DNA from: Andreesenia angusta
GTDB taxonomy: Bacteria; Bacillota; Clostridia; Tissierellales; Gottschalkiaceae
Reading direction: 5' to 3'
Assembly: GCF_001855385.1 (NCBI RefSeq)
Contig: NZ_MKIE01000002.1
Span: 248,001 to 312,000, forward strand
Length of the DNA: 64,000 nucleotides
Made by a program: the position numbers and the translations under genes
Shown: one piece after another, positions 24,783 to 32,512 of the stretch
Layout of the letters: each line of letters begins with the position of its first letter
Numbering within the stretch: the first letter of the stretch is position 1
The notes under the pieces: model-generated
What the model was told of the DNA's origin: nothing
The model's database searches: none
What the model saw: only the letters and a program-made list of their open reading frames with translations

Positions 24783-25115
24783 TTACTTCAGCCAGTCTAG
24801 CTCGTAAGTGTTCGTAAACTTATCTATATACTCCTTGGCTTTCTCTTCAGAATTCTCTTCTACCCAGTGGACAATTATCTTGTCTCTGTTCTCATATGCA
24901 TTTATAGCTATTGTGTCTCCCTCTAGGTGAAGTCCGCTGTATAGATCTATAAACTTCTCTCTAAGGCCATTTTCGGCAATACCTATATATTTCTTTTCTT
25001 GGCCGATCTCTATTATATAGAATCCCTTTAGTTTAGGGGCTTTTTCCACCGCTTCTGCTAGTGGAGCGCTTCCCGCTGTCTTTTTTTCATTTTTAAAGTA
25101 GTCAAATATTCTCAT
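24783..25115 (-). CDS. Hypothetical protein, faintly GIY-YIG-like
   Basis: The 110-residue product has KGFYIIEIGQEKKYIGIAEN, which recalls the first two strands of GIY-YIG nucleases, but the key arginine and glutamate positions are not clear, so it may be a non-nuclease relative or unrelated. The N-terminus is charged and looks disordered. GAGGAGG precedes the ATG, and a TATAAT box lies at 25154-25159 on the minus strand. It forms a two-gene unit with the 104-residue gene. I would not assign a function. Confidence 0.65.
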   Translation of the reverse strand: MRIFDYFKNEKKTAGSAPLAEAVEKAPKLKGFYIIEIGQEKKYIGIAENGLREKFIDLYSGLHLEGDTIAINAYENRDKIIVHWVEENSEEKAKEYIDKFTNTYELDWLK

Positions 25116-25307
25116 AGTATATAATTCCTCCTCTTGTGTCTCTATAGTAAATTATTATACCCATAAAATTAATATTAATTCTATTTTTTTTAATAATCCC
25201 GGTATATTTCCTCTTTTTTCTTTTAATGAAGCTTACTACACTAGTCTATTTTATGATTTTGTAGTATTATAGTTAATATGATTATCATGCAAGGAGTGGT
25301 TTTTTAA

Positions 25308-25553
25308 ATGGAAAGAGAGAAAGATATAGAAGTTAAAGTTGACATAGACTCCGTAGAATACCAGAACTTTTCTAAAGCGCTAGACATAGTCAACAATCAG
25401 ATTGTGGCCCTAAATGAAGAGCTGGCCAAGACTACAGATGTCAAAACAATGAATGAGCTTGGCGCCATACTCAAAGGCCTATTAGAAGATAGAAAGCATA
25501 TTTGCAGAGAAGACGAGGCCACTATAGCTAGAGTCTTAAATTCAAATGCCTAG
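25308..25553 (+). CDS. Hypothetical protein, 81 aa
   Basis: I do not recognise this protein. It is a helical, acidic protein (SKALDIVNNQIVALNEELAK) without membrane or metal motifs. AAGGAGTGG precedes the ATG. It lies 64 bases before the aminotransferase on the same strand. The 190-base gap before it is AT-rich and holds the divergent start region of this gene and the leftward gene pair. Confidence 0.68.
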   Translation: MEREKDIEVKVDIDSVEYQNFSKALDIVNNQIVALNEELAKTTDVKTMNELGAILKGLLEDRKHICREDEATIARVLNSNA

Positions 25554-25617
25554 ACATTTCTGGAGTCAATAGTTTTGAGTCAAAGGTAAATTTATTTGAA
25601 AAGGGGAATTTATTGAT

Positions 25618-26811
25618 ATGAAATTTTCTAACAGAATAAAGTCTGTTCAAGAATCTCCTATACGAAAGTTAGTTCCGATAGCTGATCGAGCAGAGAAAAA
25701 CGGGAAAAAGGTGTACTACCTGAATATTGGGCAACCTGATATCGAAACACCTAGAGAATTTTTTGAGGCAGTTAATAATTTCGACAGAAAAGTGCTTGAG
25801 TACAGTTCGTCTCACGGACTTCCTCAGCTTTTAAAGGCCTTTTCCGAATACTATAGCAGTAAGAGTATCGACTTTACTCCTGAAGACATAATAGTGACTA
25901 ACGGAGGTAGCGAGGCACTGCTGTTTTCACTCATGGTTCTTTGCGACCATGGCGATGAAGTTATAATCCCGGAGCCTTTCTATGCGAACTACAGTAGCTT
26001 TACAAGTTCGCTCGGCATAAAAGTATCCCCTTTTATAACTAAAGCAGAGGACGGATTCCATCTTCCTTCTATTGAAGCCATAGCTTCTCTTGTAAACGAC
26101 AAGACCAAGGCATTGCTTATCTCAAATCCAGGCAACCCTACAGGCACTGTCTATACAAAAGAGGAAGTCAGGATGCTTGCCGACATTGCGAAAGAGCATG
26201 ACCTTTTTATAATCGCCGACGAGGTGTACAGGGAATTTATCTACACTGAGACTGAATTTCTGAGCTTTGCGCATCTAGCAGATGTCGAAGACAGGGTCGT
26301 GATAGTGGACAGTATTTCAAAGAGGTTCAGCTCTTGCGGAGCTAGGATAGGATGCGTTGCCTCTAAGAACAGCGAGTTCATATTCGAGTTCTTGAAGCTC
26401 TGCCAGTCTAGGCTCTGTGTCTCTACTATAAACCAGGTTGGAGCGGCTGCGCTAAGCAGAGTCTCTCACGAATATATAGAGAAGGCAACCGTGGAGTACC
26501 ACAAAAGAAGAGATATACTCTACTCTGCGCTCAGCAGCATGGAAGGCGTTGTATGCAGAGAACCTGAAGGGGCTTTCTATATAATAGCCAAACTTCCGGT
26601 TGAAAACTCAGAGGAGTTTGTAGTATGGCTCTTAGAGGAGTTCGATGTAGACGGCGAAACTGTGTTTTTGGCGCCGGCTGAAGGCTTCTATGAAACAGAA
26701 GGATCTGGGCTTGACGAGGTCAGAATCTCCTACGTGCTTGAGTCTGAGTCGCTTAAAAAAGCCATGAACGTTCTAAAGAAAGGCCTCGAGTCTTATCCTA
26801 AGAGAAAATAG
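25618..26811 (+). CDS. Class I/II PLP aminotransferase
   Basis: The 397-residue product is a fold-type I aminotransferase, close in layout to aspartate aminotransferases. It shows SNPGNPTGTVY, the ADEVYREF loop, and SISKRFSSCGARIGC with the PLP-binding lysine near residue 236. The amino acid used cannot be read from the sequence. AAAGGGG stands 12 bases before the ATG. It ends in a strong terminator and converges with the PC4-like gene. Confidence 0.92.
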   Translation: MKFSNRIKSVQESPIRKLVPIADRAEKNGKKVYYLNIGQPDIETPREFFEAVNNFDRKVLEYSSSHGLPQLLKAFSEYYSSKSIDFTPEDIIVTNGGSEALLFSLMVLCDHGDEVIIPEPFYANYSSFTSSLGIKVSPFITKAEDGFHLPSIEAIASLVNDKTKALLISNPGNPTGTVYTKEEVRMLADIAKEHDLFIIADEVYREFIYTETEFLSFAHLADVEDRVVIVDSISKRFSSCGARIGCVASKNSEFIFEFLKLCQSRLCVSTINQVGAAALSRVSHEYIEKATVEYHKRRDILYSALSSMEGVVCREPEGAFYIIAKLPVENSEEFVVWLLEEFDVDGETVFLAPAEGFYETEGSGLDEVRISYVLESESLKKAMNVLKKGLESYPKRK

Positions 26812-26819
26812 ATTTTTTA

Positions 26820-26845
26820 AAAGGGCATGAGTACTCATGCCCTTT
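26820..26845 (+). terminator. Terminator of the aminotransferase gene
   Basis: AAAGGGCATGAGT is followed directly by its exact complement ACTCATGCCCTTT and then a T-run. A long perfect stem with T-tail makes this a strong terminator. Confidence 0.9.
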
Positions 26846-26865
26846 TTTTGTTTTTATATTTTTGA

Positions 26866-26905
26866 TTTTATTATCATTTATGATAAGATTTATTTTGAGT
26901 ATTGT
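26866..26905. repeat. Dispersed repeat copy A
   Basis: TTTTATTATCATTTATGATA, continuing AGATTTATTTTGA, occurs again with few changes near 38,025. It includes a small palindrome TTATCAT-TT-ATGATAA. The site lies between the two convergent terminators here, so it is not a promoter for the flanking genes. Confidence 0.5.
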
Positions 26906-26921
26906 GTGTTGAACGTTATAC

Positions 26922-26947
26922 AAAATAAAAGAAGCCTTTCGGCTTCT
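26922..26947 (-). terminator. Terminator of the PC4-like gene
   Basis: On the minus strand AGAAGCC-GAAA-GGCTTCT is followed by TTTATTTTG. The GAAA tetraloop and T-rich tail are typical; it lies four bases after the stop codon. Confidence 0.88.
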
Positions 26948-26950
26948 CTT

Positions 26951-27172
26951 CTATATATCCAGTTTGTTCAGTATGTCTCTGAGCGCTTTCGCCTCTTCAG
27001 CTGTAAGGGTAAGTCCCTTCCCCATCTTCTCGTGGCCTGGAGCCCAGTCCCTTAAGTCGTATTTGGCCGGCCTGTCATTCCAGCTAACCAAGTTCAGCTC
27101 TCTGCTCCATCCCTTGCTGTTCTCTGAAATCGAGCCCAGCTCTTCGCATATTTCGTACTTTATATCAGCCAT
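26951..27172 (-). CDS. PC4/YdbC-like single-strand DNA-binding protein
   Basis: The 73-residue product matches the bacterial PC4-like YdbC family: IKYEICEELGSISEN, KGWSRELNLVSWNDR, KYDLRDWAPGHEKMGKGLTL. These small proteins bind single-stranded DNA as dimers and may tune transcription. It lies 11 bases after the MocR-type regulator on the same strand, so the two are cotranscribed. The length and conserved blocks are those of the family. Confidence 0.9.
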   Translation of the reverse strand: MADIKYEICEELGSISENSKGWSRELNLVSWNDRPAKYDLRDWAPGHEKMGKGLTLTAEEAKALRDILNKLDI

Positions 27173-27183
27173 CTCTTCACCTC

Positions 27184-28620
27184 CTACAAGAATCTATTGT
27201 ACTGCTCGGCTGTCAGCTTAGATTTGCTTCCCGCCTTGAAAAACTCTTTCATCCCTTCAGTAAGCCTCTCCATAAAAGGCCTTATGTCCTCTGAGTCTAT
27301 AGATGTCACACTGAGCCTGAAGCACTCGCTGTCTTCTCCGTTCAAGTCAAATACCATGGCCGGAGCTATAGATATATTTCTCTCCAAGAGATAGTCATAA
27401 AGCTCGTTTGAAGACTGTCCAGACGGAAGCTTGAACCAGAAATTGAGCCCTCCTTCTGGAAGAATATATTCTATCTCCTCCGGCATAAGCTCCTCTACCG
27501 CCTTTACCATTATCCTGTACCTTAGATCGTATACCTTGTTTATCCGCTTTATATTTTCATCCCAGTTCCCATTTCTCATATATGCGTCAAATGCCCGCTG
27601 TATAAGCCCTGGTGTAGATATGTCCGAGATATGCTTGGCCGAAAGTATGCCAGAGTACAGCTCAGACGGAACTACCATAAAAGCTATCCTGAGCCCAGGC
27701 ATAAATAGCTTGGAAAAGCTCTTTATATATATCACTCTGTCCGCCTTGTCCATAGACTTCAGCGTCCTGTTCTGGCGGTTGTTGAAGTGAAGGTCGCTCA
27801 GGTAGTCGTCCTCTATTATATAGAAGCCATATTCCGAAGCGAGCTCTAGGAGCTTTTCCTTCTTCTTCTCAGAGTAAGAATAGCCTGTAGGGTTCTGAAA
27901 GTTAGGCATTATATATATAAACTTGGGCCTGAAGCTCTTCAGCTTGTTCTCAAGCTCTACCACGTCTATTCCATCGCTCTCTATCGGTATGCCTATGGCC
28001 CTAGCTCCCCTCGAGTTGAAAACGCCTATAGCACCAGTATAGGTAGGCGACTCTGTAAAGACTATATCTCCGTAGTCCACCATGGCCTTTGAAATTATAT
28101 CTATGCCCTGCTGCGCTCCAGAGATTATCTGTATATTGTCTATACCTGTGCCTATGCCCAGCTTCTCCAGATAAGATACAAGAGACTTTCTAAGAGGTGT
28201 ATAGCCCTTGCTTTCCTGGTATATAAAGGCATTGGCCTTGTCTCTGTCTAGCACCTCGTCTATTGCAGCTTTTATCTCCTCTACAGGAAACAGATTAGGA
28301 GTAGGGGCTGTGCTTCCAAAGTTTGCGATTCCGCTCGGCTCAAGCTCTTCCTCTGACTTCTCGACTTTATCCAGCTTCTTTACAAAAGAGCCGCTTCCCA
28401 CCTTCTTGTATATAAAGCCGTCAGCCTCTAGCTGGTTGTAGGCCGTGACCACAGTCACATTATTCACCTCCAGCTTTTCGGCCAGCTTCCTTATGGTAGG
28501 TAGCTTCGTATCCGGGGGAAGCTCCCCATTCAGTATAAGCTCTTTTATTTCGTTGTAAAGCTGGTGGTATAGAAACTCTCCAGAATCCTTGTCTAGAGCT
28601 ATCTTGTCTAATTTGCCCAT
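27184..28620 (-). CDS. MocR-type regulator (GntR plus aminotransferase domain)
   Basis: The 478-residue product joins a GntR winged helix (residues about 10-78: LPTIRKLAEKLEVNNVTVV) to a fold-type I aminotransferase domain with NFQNPTGYSY and IKSFSKLFMPGLRI (PLP lysine). MocR proteins sense an amino acid or vitamer through PLP and control nearby genes; PdxR is one kind. No pdxST genes lie here, so the target is unknown; the neighbouring peptidases or aminotransferase are possible. It is cotranscribed with the PC4-like gene. Confidence 0.93.
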   Translation of the reverse strand: MGKLDKIALDKDSGEFLYHQLYNEIKELILNGELPPDTKLPTIRKLAEKLEVNNVTVVTAYNQLEADGFIYKKVGSGSFVKKLDKVEKSEEELEPSGIANFGSTAPTPNLFPVEEIKAAIDEVLDRDKANAFIYQESKGYTPLRKSLVSYLEKLGIGTGIDNIQIISGAQQGIDIISKAMVDYGDIVFTESPTYTGAIGVFNSRGARAIGIPIESDGIDVVELENKLKSFRPKFIYIMPNFQNPTGYSYSEKKKEKLLELASEYGFYIIEDDYLSDLHFNNRQNRTLKSMDKADRVIYIKSFSKLFMPGLRIAFMVVPSELYSGILSAKHISDISTPGLIQRAFDAYMRNGNWDENIKRINKVYDLRYRIMVKAVEELMPEEIEYILPEGGLNFWFKLPSGQSSNELYDYLLERNISIAPAMVFDLNGEDSECFRLSVTSIDSEDIRPFMERLTEGMKEFFKAGSKSKLTAEQYNRFL

Positions 28621-28641
28621 TTTCTCGCCCCTTTCGAAACT

Positions 28642-29646
28642 CTAGCCTAAAAACTCCAAACTGTCTCCAAGTATCTTCACAAGCAGGTCTATACAGTGCT
28701 CCACGTCTGACTTGTAGATCGTCTCTGTAGGGGAGTGTACAAATCTAGTTGGAACAGAGATTACGCCTGTTGGAACTCCGCTCTTGGAAAGATGGATCGC
28801 CCCCGAGTCGGTGGCCCCGAACTCAAGTATCTCAAGCTGATAGTCTATGTCGTTCACCTTGGCCATATCCACCATGTAGTTTTTAACTCTAGGGTCTACA
28901 ACTATCCCTCTATCCTTGAGCTTTATCGCCGCTCCCTTTCCAAGTCCTACGGCCAGTCTGCCATCTTCCGGGGTATCTCCGCTTCCAGTGATGTCAAGCG
29001 CCAGCCCGAACTCCGGCTCTATGGCATATGCAGCTGTTGTAGCTCCTCTAAGCCCGAGCTCCTCTTGTACTGTGAAAACCATATATATGTCGTTTTCGCT
29101 TTCTTTCAGCCTCTTTAGAGCCTCTATGCCCATATAGCATCCTATCCTGTTGTCTAGAGCGCCCGAGATTATCCTCTTCTCATCTTCGTGATAGTCGGAT
29201 ACATATACAGCGGAATCGCCTATCTCGACTGCTTTCTCAGCTTCCTCTTTTCCATCTGCCCCTATATCTATAAACAGATCCTCTAGCTTCAGCTTGTCTG
29301 TCTTTGCCTTCCCGTTCTTGTCTATAACACCCACAGTGCCGTTCTTGAAGACGACCCTTTGGTTAAGAGACAACACAGGGTCTATCCCGCCTATATTGGT
29401 GAACCTCAGGAAACCTTCATCCTCTATCTTTGTAACCATTACGCCTATCTGGTCCATATGGGCGGCAACCATTATGCGCTTTCCGCCTCCAACTTTTCTG
29501 CATATCAAGTTCCCCATGCTGTCTCTGCTGATCTCGTCTACATGGTCTTTCAGCTCTTCTTCTATGATGCCTGCTATCTCCGATTCGTCCCCTGACGGAG
29601 AGTATGCATTCACCAGTCTTTTCATAAGTTCAGTATTAAAGCTCAA
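28642..29646 (-). CDS. M42 family aminopeptidase
   Basis: The 334-residue product is a metal-dependent aminopeptidase of the TET type, which forms large tetrahedral complexes that trim peptides. The metal ligands and catalytic residues are all present: AAHMDQIG (His and Asp), ISGALDNRIG (Asp), FTVQEELGLRGA (Glu-Glu), LALDITG (Asp) and RFVHSPTE (His). It is the third of three tandem M42 genes and overlaps the stop of the second by 11 bases. The family was earlier mis-called endoglucanase. Confidence 0.93.
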   Translation of the reverse strand: MSFNTELMKRLVNAYSPSGDESEIAGIIEEELKDHVDEISRDSMGNLICRKVGGGKRIMVAAHMDQIGVMVTKIEDEGFLRFTNIGGIDPVLSLNQRVVFKNGTVGVIDKNGKAKTDKLKLEDLFIDIGADGKEEAEKAVEIGDSAVYVSDYHEDEKRIISGALDNRIGCYMGIEALKRLKESENDIYMVFTVQEELGLRGATTAAYAIEPEFGLALDITGSGDTPEDGRLAVGLGKGAAIKLKDRGIVVDPRVKNYMVDMAKVNDIDYQLEILEFGATDSGAIHLSKSGVPTGVISVPTRFVHSPTETIYKSDVEHCIDLLVKILGDSLEFLG

Positions 29647-30622
29647 TATCTTTACCTCCTATCATGGCTATAGTCTTTTCCAAAAGTTTTGCTGTGTTTC
29701 TGTAGTCCTCCATGTCCATAAAGCTCACAGGTGTCTTCATGTACTTGCATGGAATGCCTATCTTCATCGCCTTGTTTCCGCCTCTAGCTGTCTGGACTCT
29801 AGCTCCGTCGGAGAAGATATGGTCCATTCCAGATATCTGTACAGGTATGGACTCCGCTTTTGCAAGCTCCAGTATGCGCCTTGAGAAGCTTAAGTCGAAC
29901 ATAGTCCTGAGCTCCTTTATGCTCACAACAGGACCTTTTCCAAGCTCCGAGTCCGATCCGTCCAGGATTATGGTGTATTCAGGATCTAGCTTGTAGACTG
30001 CCGGACCTCCTCCGAATATCCCGACTTCTCTCATAACAGTGAACACTCCATAAAACGAGTATTCCGTCTTTTGCTTTAAAAGCTCTACAAGCAAACTACA
30101 GGCCGCTCTTCCCTCCAGCGCCTTCCCCTTTACGAGGCTTTTCCCATACTCTCTAAACGCGCTATCTATGGCCACATAGTCTCCTATGCACACATGCTTT
30201 TCAGCTTCTTCCTTTTTTGAAGCTCCGATGTCTATATAGAGCTGGCTCACCTTCAAAGCTGTCTTTCTTTCGCTGCTGTCTTGTAGGTGTATAGGCTTAG
30301 CCCCAATTACTCCCTTTACAGCTTTTTCTCCAATTGAGGCCGCCTTTGACACCAGCATCCTTGTGTCGAAATTCCCAGCCGGCGTGAACTTGATCAGCCC
30401 GTCCGACGTTATCTTGGTCACCATAAGTCCAACCTCGTCCATAGGAGCGACAACGGCTATCTGTGATATGTCTGAAACGCCCTTCTTTCTGACTATCAGA
30501 TTTCCTATGCTGTCAGTGTACATCTCGTCTACAAAGCCTTCAAGCTCGGCTTTTATCTGGTCTCTTACCTTCTTCTCTTGGCCGGAAACTCCATGGGTCT
30601 CCGAAAGTCTCTTTAACAACAT
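29636..30622 (-). CDS. M42-like protein lacking metal and catalytic residues
   Basis: The 328-residue product aligns along its full length with the two M42 peptidases beside it, but most active-site positions are changed: AHMD is APMD, the DxR block reads ALEGRAA, the catalytic Glu pair reads VMREVG, and the C-terminal HSP block reads MKTPVSF. One metal aspartate (ILDGSDSE) remains. It has no frameshift and has a good ribosome site (GGAGGAATT), so it is a maintained gene, not decay. I start it at ATG 30622. It probably assembles with its active paralogues as a non-catalytic subunit; that is inference. Confidence 0.85.
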   Translation of the reverse strand: MLLKRLSETHGVSGQEKKVRDQIKAELEGFVDEMYTDSIGNLIVRKKGVSDISQIAVVAPMDEVGLMVTKITSDGLIKFTPAGNFDTRMLVSKAASIGEKAVKGVIGAKPIHLQDSSERKTALKVSQLYIDIGASKKEEAEKHVCIGDYVAIDSAFREYGKSLVKGKALEGRAACSLLVELLKQKTEYSFYGVFTVMREVGIFGGGPAVYKLDPEYTIILDGSDSELGKGPVVSIKELRTMFDLSFSRRILELAKAESIPVQISGMDHIFSDGARVQTARGGNKAMKIGIPCKYMKTPVSFMDMEDYRNTAKLLEKTIAMIGGKDIEL

Positions 30623-31662
30623 GTCAATTCCTCCAGTTCGCTTTCGCATATTTCTGCTATAAACCTCGCAAGAAGCCTGCCCGAACTCTCCACGTCGTTC
30701 ATATTCACAACCTCTATAGATGTATGCATATATCTAAGCGGGACAGCCAATAGCAGTGTAGGTATGCCGGCTTTTGTTATCTGTATAGACCTTGCATCCG
30801 TCCCTGTCTGGCCTGGGCTCACCTCTATCTGGTATGGGATATTGTGCTTTTTCGCAATCTCTATCATCTTCTCTCTTAGCCCTCTGTGCATATTCCCGCC
30901 TATAGTTATCCCGGAGCCTTTTCCCATCTCTATTGTCTCCTCGTCCGAAAGATCAGAAGTATGCCCGAAGGTCACGTCTACAGCTATTCCTATCTCAGGA
31001 TCTATTTCATATGCGCTTGTAACTGCCCCTCTTGTTCCAACCTCCTCCTGCACAGACCCTACAAAGTAGACGTCTAGCTGATGGTTGTACTTCAAAAGCT
31101 CCGAGCCACACTCTAGGAGCACTCCAACGCAAGCCCTGTCGTCCATGGCCTTTCCGCTTATATGGTTTCCCTCAAGCGTTAGAAGCTCCCTGTCCACAGT
31201 GGCGGTAGTTCCTATTTCCACCATGGAAAGTGCCTCTTCTTTGCTCTTGGTCCCTATGTCTATTCTAAGGTCTTCTATAGGTATAGCTTTAGACCTGTCC
31301 TGCTCTTCTAAGCTGAACTTCTCCGGAACTATTACACCGTTTAACTTTCTCTCTCCATGCAGCACTACGTCCTGATAGAGCAGCGTCCTTGGGTCGAATC
31401 CCCCTATGGTGCTAAACTGTAGTAGTCCGTTCTTGTCGGCGTTGCTGACCATAAAGCCTATCTCATCTATATGGGCCATCAGCATTACCTTCTTGCCTGA
31501 ACCGTTTCCTCGCTTTACTCCGACCACACTTCCCAGCTTGTCTATATAAGTCTCTTCGCAAAACTCCTTGAAGTAGCCCTCTGTAATCCCGGCTATATCC
31601 GATTCATATCCCGAAACTCCAGCTGAATTACTCAGCTTTTCTATCTTTTCTTTTAAATTCAA
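30613..31662 (-). CDS. M42 family aminopeptidase
   Basis: The 349-residue product is an intact M42 metallopeptidase: LMAHIDEIGFM (His and Asp), ISGKAMDDRAC (Asp), SVQEEVGTRGA (Glu pair), IAVDVTFG (Asp) and RYMHTSIEV (His). It is the first of three tandem M42 genes and overlaps the next gene by ten bases, so all three are cotranscribed. The tandem set suggests use of peptides as food, as expected for amino acid-fermenting Clostridia. Confidence 0.93.
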   Translation of the reverse strand: MNLKEKIEKLSNSAGVSGYESDIAGITEGYFKEFCEETYIDKLGSVVGVKRGNGSGKKVMLMAHIDEIGFMVSNADKNGLLQFSTIGGFDPRTLLYQDVVLHGERKLNGVIVPEKFSLEEQDRSKAIPIEDLRIDIGTKSKEEALSMVEIGTTATVDRELLTLEGNHISGKAMDDRACVGVLLECGSELLKYNHQLDVYFVGSVQEEVGTRGAVTSAYEIDPEIGIAVDVTFGHTSDLSDEETIEMGKGSGITIGGNMHRGLREKMIEIAKKHNIPYQIEVSPGQTGTDARSIQITKAGIPTLLLAVPLRYMHTSIEVVNMNDVESSGRLLARFIAEICESELEELTCC

Positions 31663-31690
31663 TTCCTGTTCACCTCTCCAATTCAGCTTA

Positions 31691-31718
31691 ATAAAAGCCC
31701 ATCTGAAAAGATGGGCTT
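31691..31718. terminator. Bidirectional hairpin terminator before the M42 operon
   Basis: AAAGCCCATCT-GAAA-AGATGGGCTTT forms a stable stem. On the minus strand it follows the cheR stop directly and ends in TTTTATT, so it ends the cheR transcript. Confidence 0.85.
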
Positions 31719-31722
31719 TTTT

Positions 31723-32496
31723 CTAGTTTGTCTTCTCGTAGAAGAACATCTTTGAAGATTTAAAATTATACCTTTCAGGCATTATTATCTGCTCTGTACT
31801 TCCAACAAAGAGCACTCCGTTCTTCACAAGAGCGTTGTTGAAGTTCTTGTATATATTGTCTTTAGCTTCTTCTGTAAAGTATATAAGCACATTCCTGCAG
31901 AGTATAAGGTCGCAATTGCTAGGATACCTGTCTTTAAGCAAATTCATCTGCTTGAAGTCCACGCATCGCTTTACCTCGTCCTTTACCTTGTAGGAGTTTC
32001 CAATCTTCTCAAAGTAATTGCTCTGAAATTCCTTTGGAAGGCTCTTAAGGCTCTTCTCAGAGTAAACACCCATCTTGGCCTTTTCGATGGCCCCCATGTC
32101 TATATCTGTAGCCATTACTTTTATGTCTTTCAAGTTGTAGAACTTGCTTAAAAGCATGACAAGAGAATATGGCTCCTCTCCTGTAGAGGAAGCACTGCTC
32201 CAAACTGTCAGCTTTCTAGATTTCTTCATAAGCTCTGGAATTATATCCTTTTCAAGCGTATTCCACTGTATAGGATTTCTGTAAAACTCGGATACGTTTA
32301 TAGTGAGGTAATTTATAAACTCGTTAAACAGCTCCTTGTCTTTCTTTATAGCGGCGAAATAGTCGTCGAAGCTCTTGTATCTATTTCTGCTTATAAGCGA
32401 CTCGATTCTCCTCTTCATCTGCTTTTCCTTGTAGCAAGAGAGGTCCAGCCCTATAAGGGAAAGTACATCTTTTTTAAACTTTTCATAATCACCCAT
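31723..32496 (-). CDS. cheR: CheR-type protein methyltransferase
   Basis: The 257-residue product methylates glutamates of chemoreceptors using S-adenosylmethionine. It has the CheR N-terminal helical domain (residues 1-65), the NVSEFYRNP motif, the SAM site WSSASSTGEEPYS and LILCRNVLIYF. No other chemotaxis gene lies nearby, so it is a stand-alone copy, or the main che operon lies elsewhere. It is 16 bases downstream of the IspH-S1 gene. Confidence 0.93.
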   Translation of the reverse strand: MGDYEKFKKDVLSLIGLDLSCYKEKQMKRRIESLISRNRYKSFDDYFAAIKKDKELFNEFINYLTINVSEFYRNPIQWNTLEKDIIPELMKKSRKLTVWSSASSTGEEPYSLVMLLSKFYNLKDIKVMATDIDMGAIEKAKMGVYSEKSLKSLPKEFQSNYFEKIGNSYKVKDEVKRCVDFKQMNLLKDRYPSNCDLILCRNVLIYFTEEAKDNIYKNFNNALVKNGVLFVGSTEQIIMPERYNFKSSKMFFYEKTN

Positions 32497-32512
32497 GTCT
32501 GCTTCCCCTGCC

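Noticed and set aside
26871-26886. Fur box in the repeat TTATCAT-TT-ATGATAA
   Set aside because: The half-sites are in the inverse order of the Fur consensus and the site lies between two convergent terminators, away from any start.
29636-30622. Pseudogene or frameshift in the middle M42 gene
   Set aside because: The frame is intact, full length and preceded by a good ribosome site; only active-site positions are changed.
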